From positions 24,406 to 88,405 of the forward strand of contig NZ_FMYZ01000017.1 in assembly GCF_900101625.1 (NCBI RefSeq): a stretch of DNA of 64,000 nt. Direction: 5' to 3'. The notes under the pieces were generated by a model. The model did no database searches and was not told where the DNA came from. It saw only the letters and a program-made list of their open reading frames with translations. The position numbers and the translations under genes were made by a program. Shown piece after piece: positions 45,357-53,904 of the stretch (position 1 is its first letter; every line of letters starts with the position of its first letter). The stretch is from Cupriavidus sp. YR651 (GTDB lineage: Bacteria > Pseudomonadota > Gammaproteobacteria > Burkholderiales > Burkholderiaceae).

Positions 45357-45525
45357 GCCGCGTTCCTTTCGTCCACATCAGGACTGTAACCAAAATTTGT
45401 TCAATGCCAGCCTGCGTGCGCGGCTTCGGTGGCTTTAGAAAGCCCGGGCCACCGGCACATCCAGAGATGAGCGTAGCCAGCAGCAGGCAAACGAGGGCTG
45501 GGCGCCGGTGCAAGTGAACTAACAC
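45331..45525 (-). CDS. Possible small lipoprotein
   Basis: 64 codons from a GTG. A hydrophobic run with lipobox (ALVCLLLATLISGC) is followed by AGGPGFLKPPKPRTQ. Its 3' end overlaps the start of the usp gene at 45356 by 26 bp. It has no good RBS. This could be chance, as it also lies in the same frame as a long spurious open frame. Confidence 0.25.
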   Translation of the reverse strand: MLVHLHRRPALVCLLLATLISGCAGGPGFLKPPKPRTQAGIEQILVTVLMWTKGTRRDLQDHSR

Positions 45526-45539
45526 AATGCCACCATTCG

Positions 45540-46376
45540 TCAATGCGACATCAAGACGGGCACTGTCATCGAGGCCAGCAGGGTCCGGGTCACGCCTCCC
45601 AGCGCCAGCTCGCGAAACCGGCCATGGCCGTAGGCGCCCATGACGATCAGATCCGCATCGAAGTCTGCCGCGTGAGAGAGCATCCGCTCGCCGATTATCA
45701 TGTCTGCGCCAGCCGGGCTGTGATGGATGGACACGGTTGCACCCTGGCGCTCGAGCAACCGCGCTGCATGACTTACCGGCGCGGCGTCCGTCCTGAGCGC
45801 CTGTGTCGCGGTGCTGGCGCAGAACAACTCGACCGCGGAACCTGCCAGCAGCGGCAGCGCATCGTGCAGCGCACGCGCGGCTTCGCGTCCGCCGTCCCAG
45901 GCCACCAGCGCGCGCTGCCCCACATGCGGGAACTCGCCCGCGCTCGGCACGACGAGTACCGGACGGCCTGACTCCAGCACCAGTGATTCGACAAACTTGG
46001 GTGCGATAAAGCCGTGAGGGTCGTTGGCATCGAACTGGCCCACGATCAAAAGGCTCGCTTCCCGCGCCTCGCGCAATACTGCCGTAACGGGATCGCCCTC
46101 GACGTTCCGCCATTCCCATTCGATGGACTGGTCCGACATCTCGTGCTCGAAGCGCTGGCGAACGGCGTCGCGTAAGGCATCTCGTCTGGCACGGTCCTCC
46201 TCGAGATAGCGGGCCGCCTCCTTCGTCAGATACAACCACGTGGTTTCCGGAGAGAAGCTGGCGAACAGCCCAACCAGGCGGCAGCCGTGCGTGTGCGCCA
46301 GTTGCCTGCCAAGCTCCAAGCGGTGAAACGCACGAGCGCTGGCGTCGAGATGCGCAAATATGGTGTGGTATGCCAT
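45540..46376 (-). CDS. Tandem-domain universal stress protein
   Basis: 278 aa. Domain 1 opens YHTIFAHLDASARAFHRLELG; domain 2 opens RALVAWDGGREAARALHDALPLL and ends with GAYGHGRFRELALGGVTRTLL. RBS GGGAGACCCTC. Most similar in layout to the protein at 42529. Confidence 0.92.
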   Translation of the reverse strand: MAYHTIFAHLDASARAFHRLELGRQLAHTHGCRLVGLFASFSPETTWLYLTKEAARYLEEDRARRDALRDAVRQRFEHEMSDQSIEWEWRNVEGDPVTAVLREAREASLLIVGQFDANDPHGFIAPKFVESLVLESGRPVLVVPSAGEFPHVGQRALVAWDGGREAARALHDALPLLAGSAVELFCASTATQALRTDAAPVSHAARLLERQGATVSIHHSPAGADMIIGERMLSHAADFDADLIVMGAYGHGRFRELALGGVTRTLLASMTVPVLMSH

Positions 46377-46412
46377 GAGGGTCTCCCGGGGTCTGGATGT
46401 GTGCGCCAGGCG

Positions 46413-47237
46413 TCAGTGCGACATGAACAAGGGCACCGTGCAGCTGCGCAGCAGCGTACGCGTGGTGCCGCCGGCGATCAGTTCGCCCAGGCGAGAATGC
46501 CCGTACCCGCCGGCGACAAGCAGCGCCGGTTGCACTTCGCTGACGATCCTGGGCAACGCATCATCGACAGCGGCGCACTCCTCGACACGAATCGTCGCGC
46601 CGATGTCGTGCCGCGCCAGCCAGGGCGCGAGATCACTCGCACCCTCGTCGTCAATCCCGCTGTCGGTAACGAGGACAAGGATCGTGACGCGAGAGGCCAG
46701 CGCGAGCAGTGGCAAGGCATCGGCGAGCGCACGCGATGCCTCGCGCCGGCCGTTCCACCCCACGAGGGCATGGCCATCCAGACCCAATGACGTATGCGGC
46801 GGCATCAGCAGCATCGGCCTGCCCGCGTGCAGCAGCGCGTACTCGGCAGATTTGGCCATGGGTGCGGGAGATGTTTCGTCTGCCGACGGCGGCGCGGGAA
46901 GCATGATGTCCGCCGCGCGGCCGTGCATCGCCAGCGCCCAGCCGATTTCCTCCTCCACCACCATTTGTGCGCTGCACACTCCCGGCGCGGTTTGCTCAAG
47001 CACACGGTGCATCGCGTCAGCGTCGCGCGCCGCCAGTCGTTTGATTCCTCTGGCCTGAAGTTCAGCATAGTGGCCTGCCTCGGCTCCAGCGCCCGCAAAC
47101 GGCTGTGGCTGGGTACCCATGGCGGTCAGCCCCACCACGAATCCGGCGGACTTTTCTGCCAGCACGGCCGCTGCCGCAATACGTGCGTCGCGGGCCGCAT
47201 CGTCACCGAGATCCACGAGAATCGTCTTGAAATCCAT
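46413..47237 (-). CDS. Tandem-domain universal stress protein
   Basis: 274 aa from the ATG at 47237 (AAGGA eight bases upstream). It begins MDFKTILVDLGDDAARDARI and matches the protein at 19658-20482 in length and order: AMAKSAEYALL-type segment, ALVGWNGRREASRALADALPLL and GGYGHSRLGELIAGGTTRTLL. These two are the closest pair of the five tandem proteins. First gene of the usp run on this strand. Confidence 0.92.
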   Translation of the reverse strand: MDFKTILVDLGDDAARDARIAAAAVLAEKSAGFVVGLTAMGTQPQPFAGAGAEAGHYAELQARGIKRLAARDADAMHRVLEQTAPGVCSAQMVVEEEIGWALAMHGRAADIMLPAPPSADETSPAPMAKSAEYALLHAGRPMLLMPPHTSLGLDGHALVGWNGRREASRALADALPLLALASRVTILVLVTDSGIDDEGASDLAPWLARHDIGATIRVEECAAVDDALPRIVSEVQPALLVAGGYGHSRLGELIAGGTTRTLLRSCTVPLFMSH

Positions 47238-47317
47238 CGCTAATCCTTGCAGGGGAACGCTAAGCATTTGCGGGGCGGGCTGATGATCTCAATCTATGCC
47301 GAAGCGGCAGTGAAGCC

Positions 47318-47331
47318 TTGCGACAAATCAA
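47318..47331. promoter_or_regulatory. FNR-like variant TTGCG-ACAA-ATCAA
   Basis: 81 bp upstream of the usp start at 47237. It could control the whole run of four usp genes. Confidence 0.4.
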
Positions 47332-47381
47332 GGATTGCGCATCGCGCGGCCGCGCGGTTGCGCTGACACACATCGGCTACG

Positions 47382-48240
47382 TTAATCGGAGCCAGCGTTC
47401 AGACCCAGTAAAAATGTATCGACATCATCGTCGATCTCGTTAACGATCGGCGAAGCAATCGAAAGAGGCTCCAAGCCTTTGTCGAGACTGAAGTCGGTCC
47501 TAAAGACCTCAGGGAACCCGTCCACTAGATCGGCAAGAACGGTGCACCAACGAACCAGCGAATTGCCGTAAAGAAGAGCCGCCAGATCGGCTCGCGTGTG
47601 ACGAATCTCCTGGCCCCAGTGCGGGATCGCGCCGCGCGCTCGTGCCCAATGGTGGACCTCGCGCCAGAAAGTGGCATAGACGTCTTCGAGGCGCGAGCGG
47701 ATTGTTGACACCTCAACGCAAACCGTGAGCCCATACTGCTACATAGCTATGAGGGCAGATGCACGGGGCGTGAAGCGAATGCCGAGGTAGCCAAAGATCG
47801 ACGCAGACCGCAGCGCTGCCCTGATTGTGTCGTCGACGAGCTCGAGGTAAGTACCTGCGGCCGCGTCGAAATGAAACTCTCCTGAGTTGCCAACCTGAGC
47901 ACCGTCGATATCGTAGTCGTGCGCATCAAGCGTCTTTTTTCCCGAGACCCCCACTGGCGCGCCCCGCCCGCACGGTACGCGAGAACGAGCCTGCGATTAC
48001 CTGACCTGCGGCATGCGAGACGTCCACTCGTGCCTCAAGAATCGGATCGTTTGCTAAACGGTGCAACAGAACGAACAGTGCCTCGCCGCTTGTCGCGCCA
48101 ATCGCGGAGCACTGCCAGGCGATGTTCGCGATCTCCGAATCCAGATAGAAGCCCAAGCGCTTCTTCCGCTCGCTGCGTGTAAGCCAGCCGACAAAGTCAA
48201 GAAACGGGTTTTCATTAAGGAGGTTGTTGGGCGTCGATGG
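47382..48240 (-). pseudogene. FAD-linked lactone-oxidase-like protein, C-terminal remnant
   Basis: Three minus-strand frames make one chain. The first reads NENPFLDFVGWLTRSERK...VLLHRLANDPILEARVDVSHA. A shift at a run of six T (47935-47940) leads to KTLDAHDYDIDGAQVGNSGEF...GYLGIRFTPRASALIAM. A TAG at 47739-47741 then interrupts before QYGLTVCVEVSTIRSRLEDVYATF and IPHWGQE. IPHWGQ and the layout resemble the C-terminal domain of D-arabinono-lactone oxidase-type FAD enzymes; this name is tentative. There is no start codon and the N-terminal half is missing. Confidence 0.5.
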
Positions 48241-48427
48241 TGGCGGTTAATGGCATTTTTAGGATTGCCTGTGTATGGAGACTCTGCTTGCCTGCGGCGA
48301 TCCACCAGCGCCGGGCTTGTCGTCATCGGCCCAATCTCCTCTGTGCGGGTTACCCCTGATATGGCCAGCGGGCACGATCCGAGTACTCTAGTCCTCTATA
48401 GCAGTTCAAATTTAACGCGGACGCGAG

Positions 48428-49006
48428 ATGCCAGACAACATCATGCGCCAACCTGGCGCCGCTACAGCGGGTATGAGCCGCTATGGGCAGATTGCGGCGC
48501 AACTGCAAGAAAAAATCGTAACGGACGAATGGTCGCCAGGCACGGCCATTCCAGCCGAAAGCACGCTGGCGGGCGAATTTGGCATCGCGCTCGGCACGAT
48601 CCGTCAGGCCATTGCTGTGCTCGCCAGCCACTTCGGCCTCGATACCGGCGCGCGGGGACTGTTCATCTCGCGTCGACGCTGGGTGGAGGACAACCCCCGC
48701 TTGCTCGAATCTATCTGGCTGCCATTGCCGCGCTGCGCGGCGCTTCAGGACACACCGGTGGACGAATGGGGCGAACTGCTTTATCCCCTTCTGAGGCAGC
48801 GGTGTGGCATCACCATTCACCGGGCGATGGACGACGTCACATTCCGGCTGCTCGACGCGGAAGAAGCCGGCCTGCTCGCGCTGCCCCCGTCCCACCCCTG
48901 TGCCATGGTCACGCGCCAGGCGTTCGACATCCAGGGCCAGTGCGTCGAATACCGGCTCACCCGGGGCGATGCGTATGCCTTCCGCTACTCAGCCGAGATC
49001 CGCTGA
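48428..49006 (+). CDS. GntR/HutC-family transcriptional regulator, shortened
   Basis: 192 aa. The N-terminal winged helix has YGQIAAQLQEKIVTDEWSPG and LAGEFGIALGTIRQAIAVL. The end matches the second half of a UTRA ligand domain (EIWLPLPR-like ESIWLPLPRCAAL; YRLTRGDAYAFRYSAEIR). About 50 residues between them, which usually carry GxGTFV and the first UTRA strands, are missing compared with the usual size near 240. It may be a deletion form with changed ligand response. It is followed by a Bug receptor gene, so it once controlled that gene. Confidence 0.75.
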   Translation: MPDNIMRQPGAATAGMSRYGQIAAQLQEKIVTDEWSPGTAIPAESTLAGEFGIALGTIRQAIAVLASHFGLDTGARGLFISRRRWVEDNPRLLESIWLPLPRCAALQDTPVDEWGELLYPLLRQRCGITIHRAMDDVTFRLLDAEEAGLLALPPSHPCAMVTRQAFDIQGQCVEYRLTRGDAYAFRYSAEIR

Positions 49007-49043
49007 ACCAAGAGGCCATTCACCATCGACGGAGACGCCCCTC

Positions 49044-50038
49044 ATGCCTTCCCCGACTCAACCCGCGGTGGCCGCCGCCGGCGTATGCCTTGCCTTGCAG
49101 CCTGCTCTGCTGCACGCTGCGGACCCCGCGACCCCGCCACGTCATGGCCCACACGCCCCGTCACCCTCGTCGTCACGTATCCGCCTGGCGGCGGCGCCGA
49201 CCTAATGGCCCGGCTGATCGCGCCGGGACTCGGGCGTGAACTCGGCCAGACGGTGATCGTGGAAAACCGACCCGGTGCCGGTGGCCAGATCGGTGCGTCA
49301 TATGTGGCCAAGGCAGCAGCCGACGCTTACACGCTCATGGTGGACGCTTCCTCCTACGCGGTGAACCCGAGCCTGTATCCACGCCTGCCCTATGATCTGA
49401 CCAAGGCGTTCCGGGCAATTTGCGTGCTGGCGCGCTATCCCAATGTGCTGGTCGCCAATCCTGCCGTCCCGACCACGACGGTCAAGGACGTATTGGCGCT
49501 GGCCAGGCAGAAGCCAGGCACCGTGGCGTTTGCGTCGTCGGGCAATGGCTCGGCACAACATCTGTCCGGCGTGTTGTTCGAGCAGCTTGCCAACGTGGAC
49601 CTGCTGCACGTCCCTTACAAGGGCGGCGGCCCCGCGATGACCGATGTCATTGCCGGCCAGGTGCCGCTGTTCTTCGCCAATGTAGCCTCGAGCCTGCAGC
49701 ACATCAAGGCGGGCAAACTACGGCCGCTCGCCGTGACAAGCCATGCGCGCACATCGGCGCTGCCTTCCGTGCCCACCATGGCAGAAGCAGGCGTGACGGG
49801 CTACGAGGTCTATGAATGGAACGCCGCGTTCGTGCCAGCAGGCACGCCCGAGGCCATCGTCGCGAAGCTGTCCGATGCACTGCAGAAGGTCATGAGCAGT
49901 CCGGAAATCCGACAGCGCGTGACTGAACTGGGCGGCGAGGTGGTGGCTGCCCCACCGGCCGATGCCACGCGCTTTATCGACACTCAGACGCGGCTCTGGG
50001 CCAAAGTGCTCAAGGACGGCAACGTCAAACCCGAATAA
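49044..50038 (+). pseudogene. Bug-type (TctC) tripartite tricarboxylate receptor, signal-peptide frame broken
   Basis: The signal peptide (AAAGVCLALQPALLHAADP) starts at an ATG at 49044 with GGAGACGCCCC upstream, but its frame runs off. The mature receptor (WPTRPVTLVVTYPPGGGADLMARLI...VENRPGAGGQIGASYVAKA...LLHVPYKGGGPAMTDVIAGQV) is read in a different frame. The shift is near 49125-49140. The mature frame has its own ATG at 49085, which gives 317 aa without an export signal. Either a sequencing error or a dead gene. Bug proteins bind small carboxylates in the periplasm. Confidence 0.7.
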
Positions 50039-50259
50039 CGCGATCCGCACATGAGCGGCGCCATCTAAACCACGGAGACCTCGATGAACACATTCGGCCC
50101 CGCGCACCGGAACATCCTCTAGCTGGCAGCCTCACTGGGCGCAGCGCTGCATGAAGTTGGAAAGACTGCAGCGGTGTTTCTCGAATAGGCATCAAACGGT
50201 GGCGAAGCCATGGCGGCGCTATCCTGGTGTCGCTGGAAATGCAATAAATTGTTTCGAAT

Positions 50260-51540
50260 ATGGAATCGGCACACAAAACCTTCAATCCCGAATCTCCATC
50301 CGAATTTGCAATCGACCGACTGCGCGTGGAGTTCCGCAATGCAAAAACGGAGCTTGCCTTCCAGCGCCACCATCTGGACCGCAGCCGGTCGTCCTTACGA
50401 CTTACGCTGATTTTCTGTTCCGCCTTCTATTTGGCATTTGCCATGACGGATGTGGCTGCCCTGGGCTATGAGCATGTGGCATTGATCTTGTTCGTTGGCC
50501 GCATGCTGGTCGCAATCACAGCAATCATGGGCTTGCAACTGATCCGTAGTCAGCCCGAACCCCTAGCGGGTCTCCGGATTGCAGCAAGCGCCGCTGAGGT
50601 TATAGGGATGGCGACGTTCATGCTCATCGTTTGGTTTCGTTCGGCCGAAATCTTATTACATGGGATGTCTCTGTGCATCATGCTGATCGTCGTCTACTTG
50701 TTCATCCCCAACCGGTTGATCGTTGCAAAGGGCATCGCTGTCGCAACCACAGCAGCGTTCATCTTGATCGCAGCGTATAAGGGAAATCTGAGATCCTCTG
50801 AAGCACTGACCATGACGATGCTGTTGCTGCTGGCAAATAGCTTCGGAATTGTGGCAGCGCGTCGCTATCATCGGCTCTGGCGCGACGAGTATCGTGTCCT
50901 GATAGATCTGAAGCTTTTGTCGATAAGGGACCATCTTACTGGTTGCTACAACCGACGCCATCTGCATGAAACGCTACTACCGACGGTAATTGCGAAGGCA
51001 CGCCGGCACAAGCAATGGTTGACCTTGGTGGTATGCGACATAGATCGTTTCAAGTCGATCAATGACGCGCATGGGCACCAAGCCGGTGACGCCGTGCTGC
51101 AGCACGTCTCGGCACTGCTTCAGGAAATGACCCGCAAACACGTGGACAGTGTGGTGCGCAATGGCGGCGAAGAGTTCCTTCTGGTTCTTGCGCAAACCGA
51201 CCTTGACGGTGCTTTGCTCGTTGCAGAACGGCTACGTGCGACGATTGCTGGTAGTCCGACGATTGATGGGCACGGTCGAAACATCGCCACTACGGCGAGC
51301 TTTGGTGTGTTAGCTGTCAATTTTTCGGCTGTGGAGGGCGACATTGCCGACGAGTGTTTGATTGCAGCCGCCGACGCGTTGCTTTATGAAGCTAAGAACT
51401 CTGGCCGTAACAGTATCCGGTGCCGCGAATGGCCCTTCAAATCGGTGGCACAGGACGTGGGTTCGTTACCGCTATCGATATTTGATTCGGAGGTATCGGA
51501 CAGGTATCCGCGTCGTGTCGATTGCATGGATGCACCGTAG
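50260..51540 (+). CDS. Membrane-bound diguanylate cyclase (GGDEF)
   Basis: 426 aa. Five or six membrane helices occupy residues about 45-205 (LTLIFCSAFYLAFAM, VALILFVGRMLVAITAI and so on), then a short linker and the GGDEF domain with DHLTGCYNRRHL, VVCDIDRFKSINDAHGH and the active-site loop NGGEEF. The position of the RxxD inhibitory site holds KHVD, so product feedback inhibition may be absent. It makes c-di-GMP from GTP. No EAL domain. It stands alone. Confidence 0.92.
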   Translation: MESAHKTFNPESPSEFAIDRLRVEFRNAKTELAFQRHHLDRSRSSLRLTLIFCSAFYLAFAMTDVAALGYEHVALILFVGRMLVAITAIMGLQLIRSQPEPLAGLRIAASAAEVIGMATFMLIVWFRSAEILLHGMSLCIMLIVVYLFIPNRLIVAKGIAVATTAAFILIAAYKGNLRSSEALTMTMLLLLANSFGIVAARRYHRLWRDEYRVLIDLKLLSIRDHLTGCYNRRHLHETLLPTVIAKARRHKQWLTLVVCDIDRFKSINDAHGHQAGDAVLQHVSALLQEMTRKHVDSVVRNGGEEFLLVLAQTDLDGALLVAERLRATIAGSPTIDGHGRNIATTASFGVLAVNFSAVEGDIADECLIAAADALLYEAKNSGRNSIRCREWPFKSVAQDVGSLPLSIFDSEVSDRYPRRVDCMDAP

Positions 51541-51768
51541 ATCCAACAGCGAGGATCACGGTATCCGGCCGTTCGCTTTGCAATCAAATCGCTCCCACCG
51601 GACTTACTGCTAATCGGCAAACAGATCAGGGCCGAACACTTCGTAGTGAACACGCGTCTCGGGATACCCAATTCCTTCAGCGCGTCATGCTACATCCGCA
51701 TCGCAGTCTGCCCGAACTGACGTCTTGCTAGGTATTGTTGGTATCTGTTAGTGGCTCGCCTCGCCACT
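51541..51768. other. Intergenic, no supported gene
   Basis: Between the cyclase and the converging cassette. Nothing recognised. Confidence 0.5.
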
Positions 51769-52059
51769 TCATGAAATCGATAACGTATTGCTTCTTCGAG
51801 TGGGAGCCAGAAAAAAAATACCAAATGATCCCGACGCGGAATCGTCTTTCACTGCCACATTCGTTGAGATATTTCTGAGAATCCGATTTGTCTCTTCTGC
51901 AGTGCTCGGCCAGCTCGTAAGCACAGCACTGGCCTGGGTCGCCTTATCAATGATAACGTCGATATATCCGCCAGCAGGCAGTGCCAGAACCGGTGTGTAG
52001 CGAAGACAGTGACTAGGGCAAGCAAGGATCTCTCTCACGCCTCCGACATCCGGCACCAC
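51769..52059 (-). CDS. Hypothetical protein (96 aa), last gene of a small cassette
   Basis: It starts at a GTG 3 bp after the lipoprotein stop. It contains TPVLALPAGGYIDVIIDKA and a later helix-like TAEETNRILRNISTNVAV. No cysteine pairs, no signal peptide. Tight spacing suggests co-transcription with the lipoprotein and the GH75-like fragment. Not recognised. Confidence 0.45.
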   Translation of the reverse strand: MVPDVGGVREILACPSHCLRYTPVLALPAGGYIDVIIDKATQASAVLTSWPSTAEETNRILRNISTNVAVKDDSASGSFGIFFLAPTRRSNTLSIS

Positions 52060-52062
52060 GGA

Positions 52063-52239
52063 TTAAAAGGCGGCTGACCTCTGCGCGCCACTATCGGTAC
52101 TCGCTGCTCCGGCTTGCGACGGAGTTGAAACCGCGTCTACAGAGTTGCCCCGCTGACTTGAAACGCCATCGGCAACTACTGCGCTGCAACCCCCAAGCAT
52201 CACCAATAGAGCGAGAACGCAAATGGCATTCGTTTCCAT
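52063..52239 (-). CDS. Small lipoprotein (58 aa)
   Basis: It starts at an ATG with GGGAG upstream. The N-terminus (METNAICVLALLVMLGGC) is a lipoprotein signal with lipobox LGGC, and the mature part is short, Ser/Ala/Gln-rich and without other cysteines. It lies 55 bp after the GH75-like fragment and 3 bp before the next gene. The role is unknown; a surface or immunity-like role is only a guess. Confidence 0.6.
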   Translation of the reverse strand: METNAICVLALLVMLGGCSAVVADGVSSQRGNSVDAVSTPSQAGAASTDSGAQRSAAF

Positions 52240-52294
52240 GCTCCCAGGTCCCCCGTGTTATGACACTCCTATCTCAGAAAGACCCTTAGCACAT

Positions 52295-52770
52295 CTACGG
52301 CAGCAAAAGCCGCTCATACAGTTCGATTTTTTTCCCTATTTCTAACGCTAGTTTGTCGGCGTTCACCTCGCGAGTCAGCGACGTCCCAGGAAACACGATA
52401 TAGCGCACGCCCTCCGCAAGCGTGTGTGCCTGCCCCTCCTTGGCGAGCCTGCTGAGCAGCGCTGCGGATCCTTCACCAATCTTGTTGGTCGGACCAATAT
52501 CCGCAACAATGACGGGGATGACCTTGTCATTGGCAACTACGACGCCAAAATCGCCCATACGAATCTTTGTCAAGCTTGCGAAACGTCGACGCCCGATGCG
52601 TGCCGAACCATTGTCTGGGATCACAATATAGGGGATCTCATCCGCATCGACGGGCCGACAGTGAGTCTTGGACTGGATTCAAGGCGGGTCAGCTTGCTCG
52701 GATCACTCTTGCAACCGTACCAAAGTCGCCCTCCCTCGGTCACGGGAGATTGAACGTCTTCAAACACGTT
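52295..52770 (-). pseudogene. GH75 (fungal-type chitosanase)-like domain, frameshifted fragment
   Basis: Frame 1 (from about 52770) has WYGCKSDPSKLTRLES. After a shift near 52665, frame 2 reads VDADEIPYIVIPD...GDFGVVVANDKVIPVIVADIGPTNKIGEGSAALL, then GVRYIVFPGTSL. The pattern YIV-P, GD, DxGP-NKIGEGS is typical of GH75 chitosanases and related phage/effector domains. The 5' half is missing. The identification is moderate. Confidence 0.5.
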
Positions 52771-53059
52771 TGATTCCATCGCATTTCGAAAACTGATTGG
52801 CCTCTGGAGCTTAGAATTCAGTTGCTACTCCGGTTCGGCCCGAAACGGCCGAGTCGGGTTTCGGGCAGGCGCGCCGCCTTTATTGCCGGGGATTTCACCC
52901 AAATACCCCAATCGAAAAAGACCCTCCGGATGAGTAGGCAATTCGGCGATCGACCGCTTGCCGGTGAAGCAGCCGCTCGCCTCAATGCGGCCGGACGTCT
53001 CAGATGGGTCGGTAGTTGCCTCTGGCGCCCGCGCAGCCATGCGCGGGCGGGCCTACGTC
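52771..53059. other. Intergenic, no supported gene
   Basis: Frames here have no family likeness. A short inverted pair (CGGTTCGGCCCGAAAC / GTTTCGGGC) lies near 52830-52865. Confidence 0.4.
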
Positions 53060-53546
53060 AGAATCCGCAGAGTGACGTTTGACAGTTTGACACAAACCTT
53101 CGGCTACGGCTCATGGCCGTTGCAGCGCGCACGCGCCATCATCCGAGAAGCGCTCTATCTGACCGATATCTGCCTACCTAGTTGGGATGACATTACTGCC
53201 ATCGCTGGATGGAATGACCGCGATGCGATCGTCGACTGTTTGTTGGGATATGGCGCGGAACTTGCGGCATTGAAGCTCGGGACGTGAAGGCGCGTACATT
53301 GCGACGCCAGACTCCCGCCGCTTGGTCGCTCCGCATCCCGTCCAATCTGTTCACGCTAGCGGCGCTGGCGACTGCTTCGGCGCCTGCTTCATCGCTCGGT
53401 TGGCTGCCGGAGCGAGCCCTTTCGACGCAGCCCGCTATGCGGATACGGCCGCAGCCCTATCGACTATGGCCTTTGGCGCGGTGGCACCGATTCCATATGC
53501 GCCAACCGTCCAGACGCACTTTGAGTCCGCAAGTCGGAGCGCGTAA
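53060..53546 (+). pseudogene. 2-keto-3-deoxygluconate kinase-like (PfkB family) remnant
   Basis: Frame 1 reads REALYLTDICLPSWDDITAIAGW, a KdgK-type run. An extra base near 53283 shifts to EGAYIATPDSRRLVAPHPVQSV, and then the PfkB signature ASGAGDCFGACFIARLAAGA with the catalytic Asp. The N-terminal 150 or more residues are absent. The protein would not be functional. Confidence 0.65.
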
Positions 53547-53904
53547 TCCCCTGTACGACGAGCCGGCGGGCCGAACTACGCTCCAGGATTTTTGCCAACG
53601 TCCGTTCGTGACTGTCACGGCGTATCCGTTATCAGCTGCAAAGCCAGGGGCAGGCACCGCCGCTAGTGCCTATCGCCGCACCGGATCCAGAGCGTGACTT
53701 CGAAAGCCATGCTTCGCATGTCGGCCGGGAACCGCCGGTCGCGCGCGCCTGCTTCGGAAGCTGCCGTTGGCTGTAAGCCAAACCTCAGATGACTGCCATT
53801 GACCGCTACCGTCAAGGAATCGGGGGAGGCGTAGTGAGCCACTTCGGTCGCAGCAATGCCTCAGTTTCGTCGGCCTCCGCAATCCCCGACCCGCAGGCCA
53901 TCGA
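53547..53904. other. Intergenic, no supported gene
   Basis: Open frames on both strands look spurious. No clear terminator seen. Confidence 0.45.

Noticed and set aside
45331..46239. 302-codon minus-strand open frame overlapping a usp gene
   Set aside because: It lies in another frame of the usp gene at 45540-46376, is Arg/Gly-rich and looks like no protein. Only its last 64 codons were kept as a low-confidence lipoprotein.
48061..49239. 392-codon plus-strand frame across the GntR gene
   Set aside because: It overlaps the clear GntR regulator in another frame and has low-complexity Arg/His/Pro composition typical of GC-rich shadow frames.
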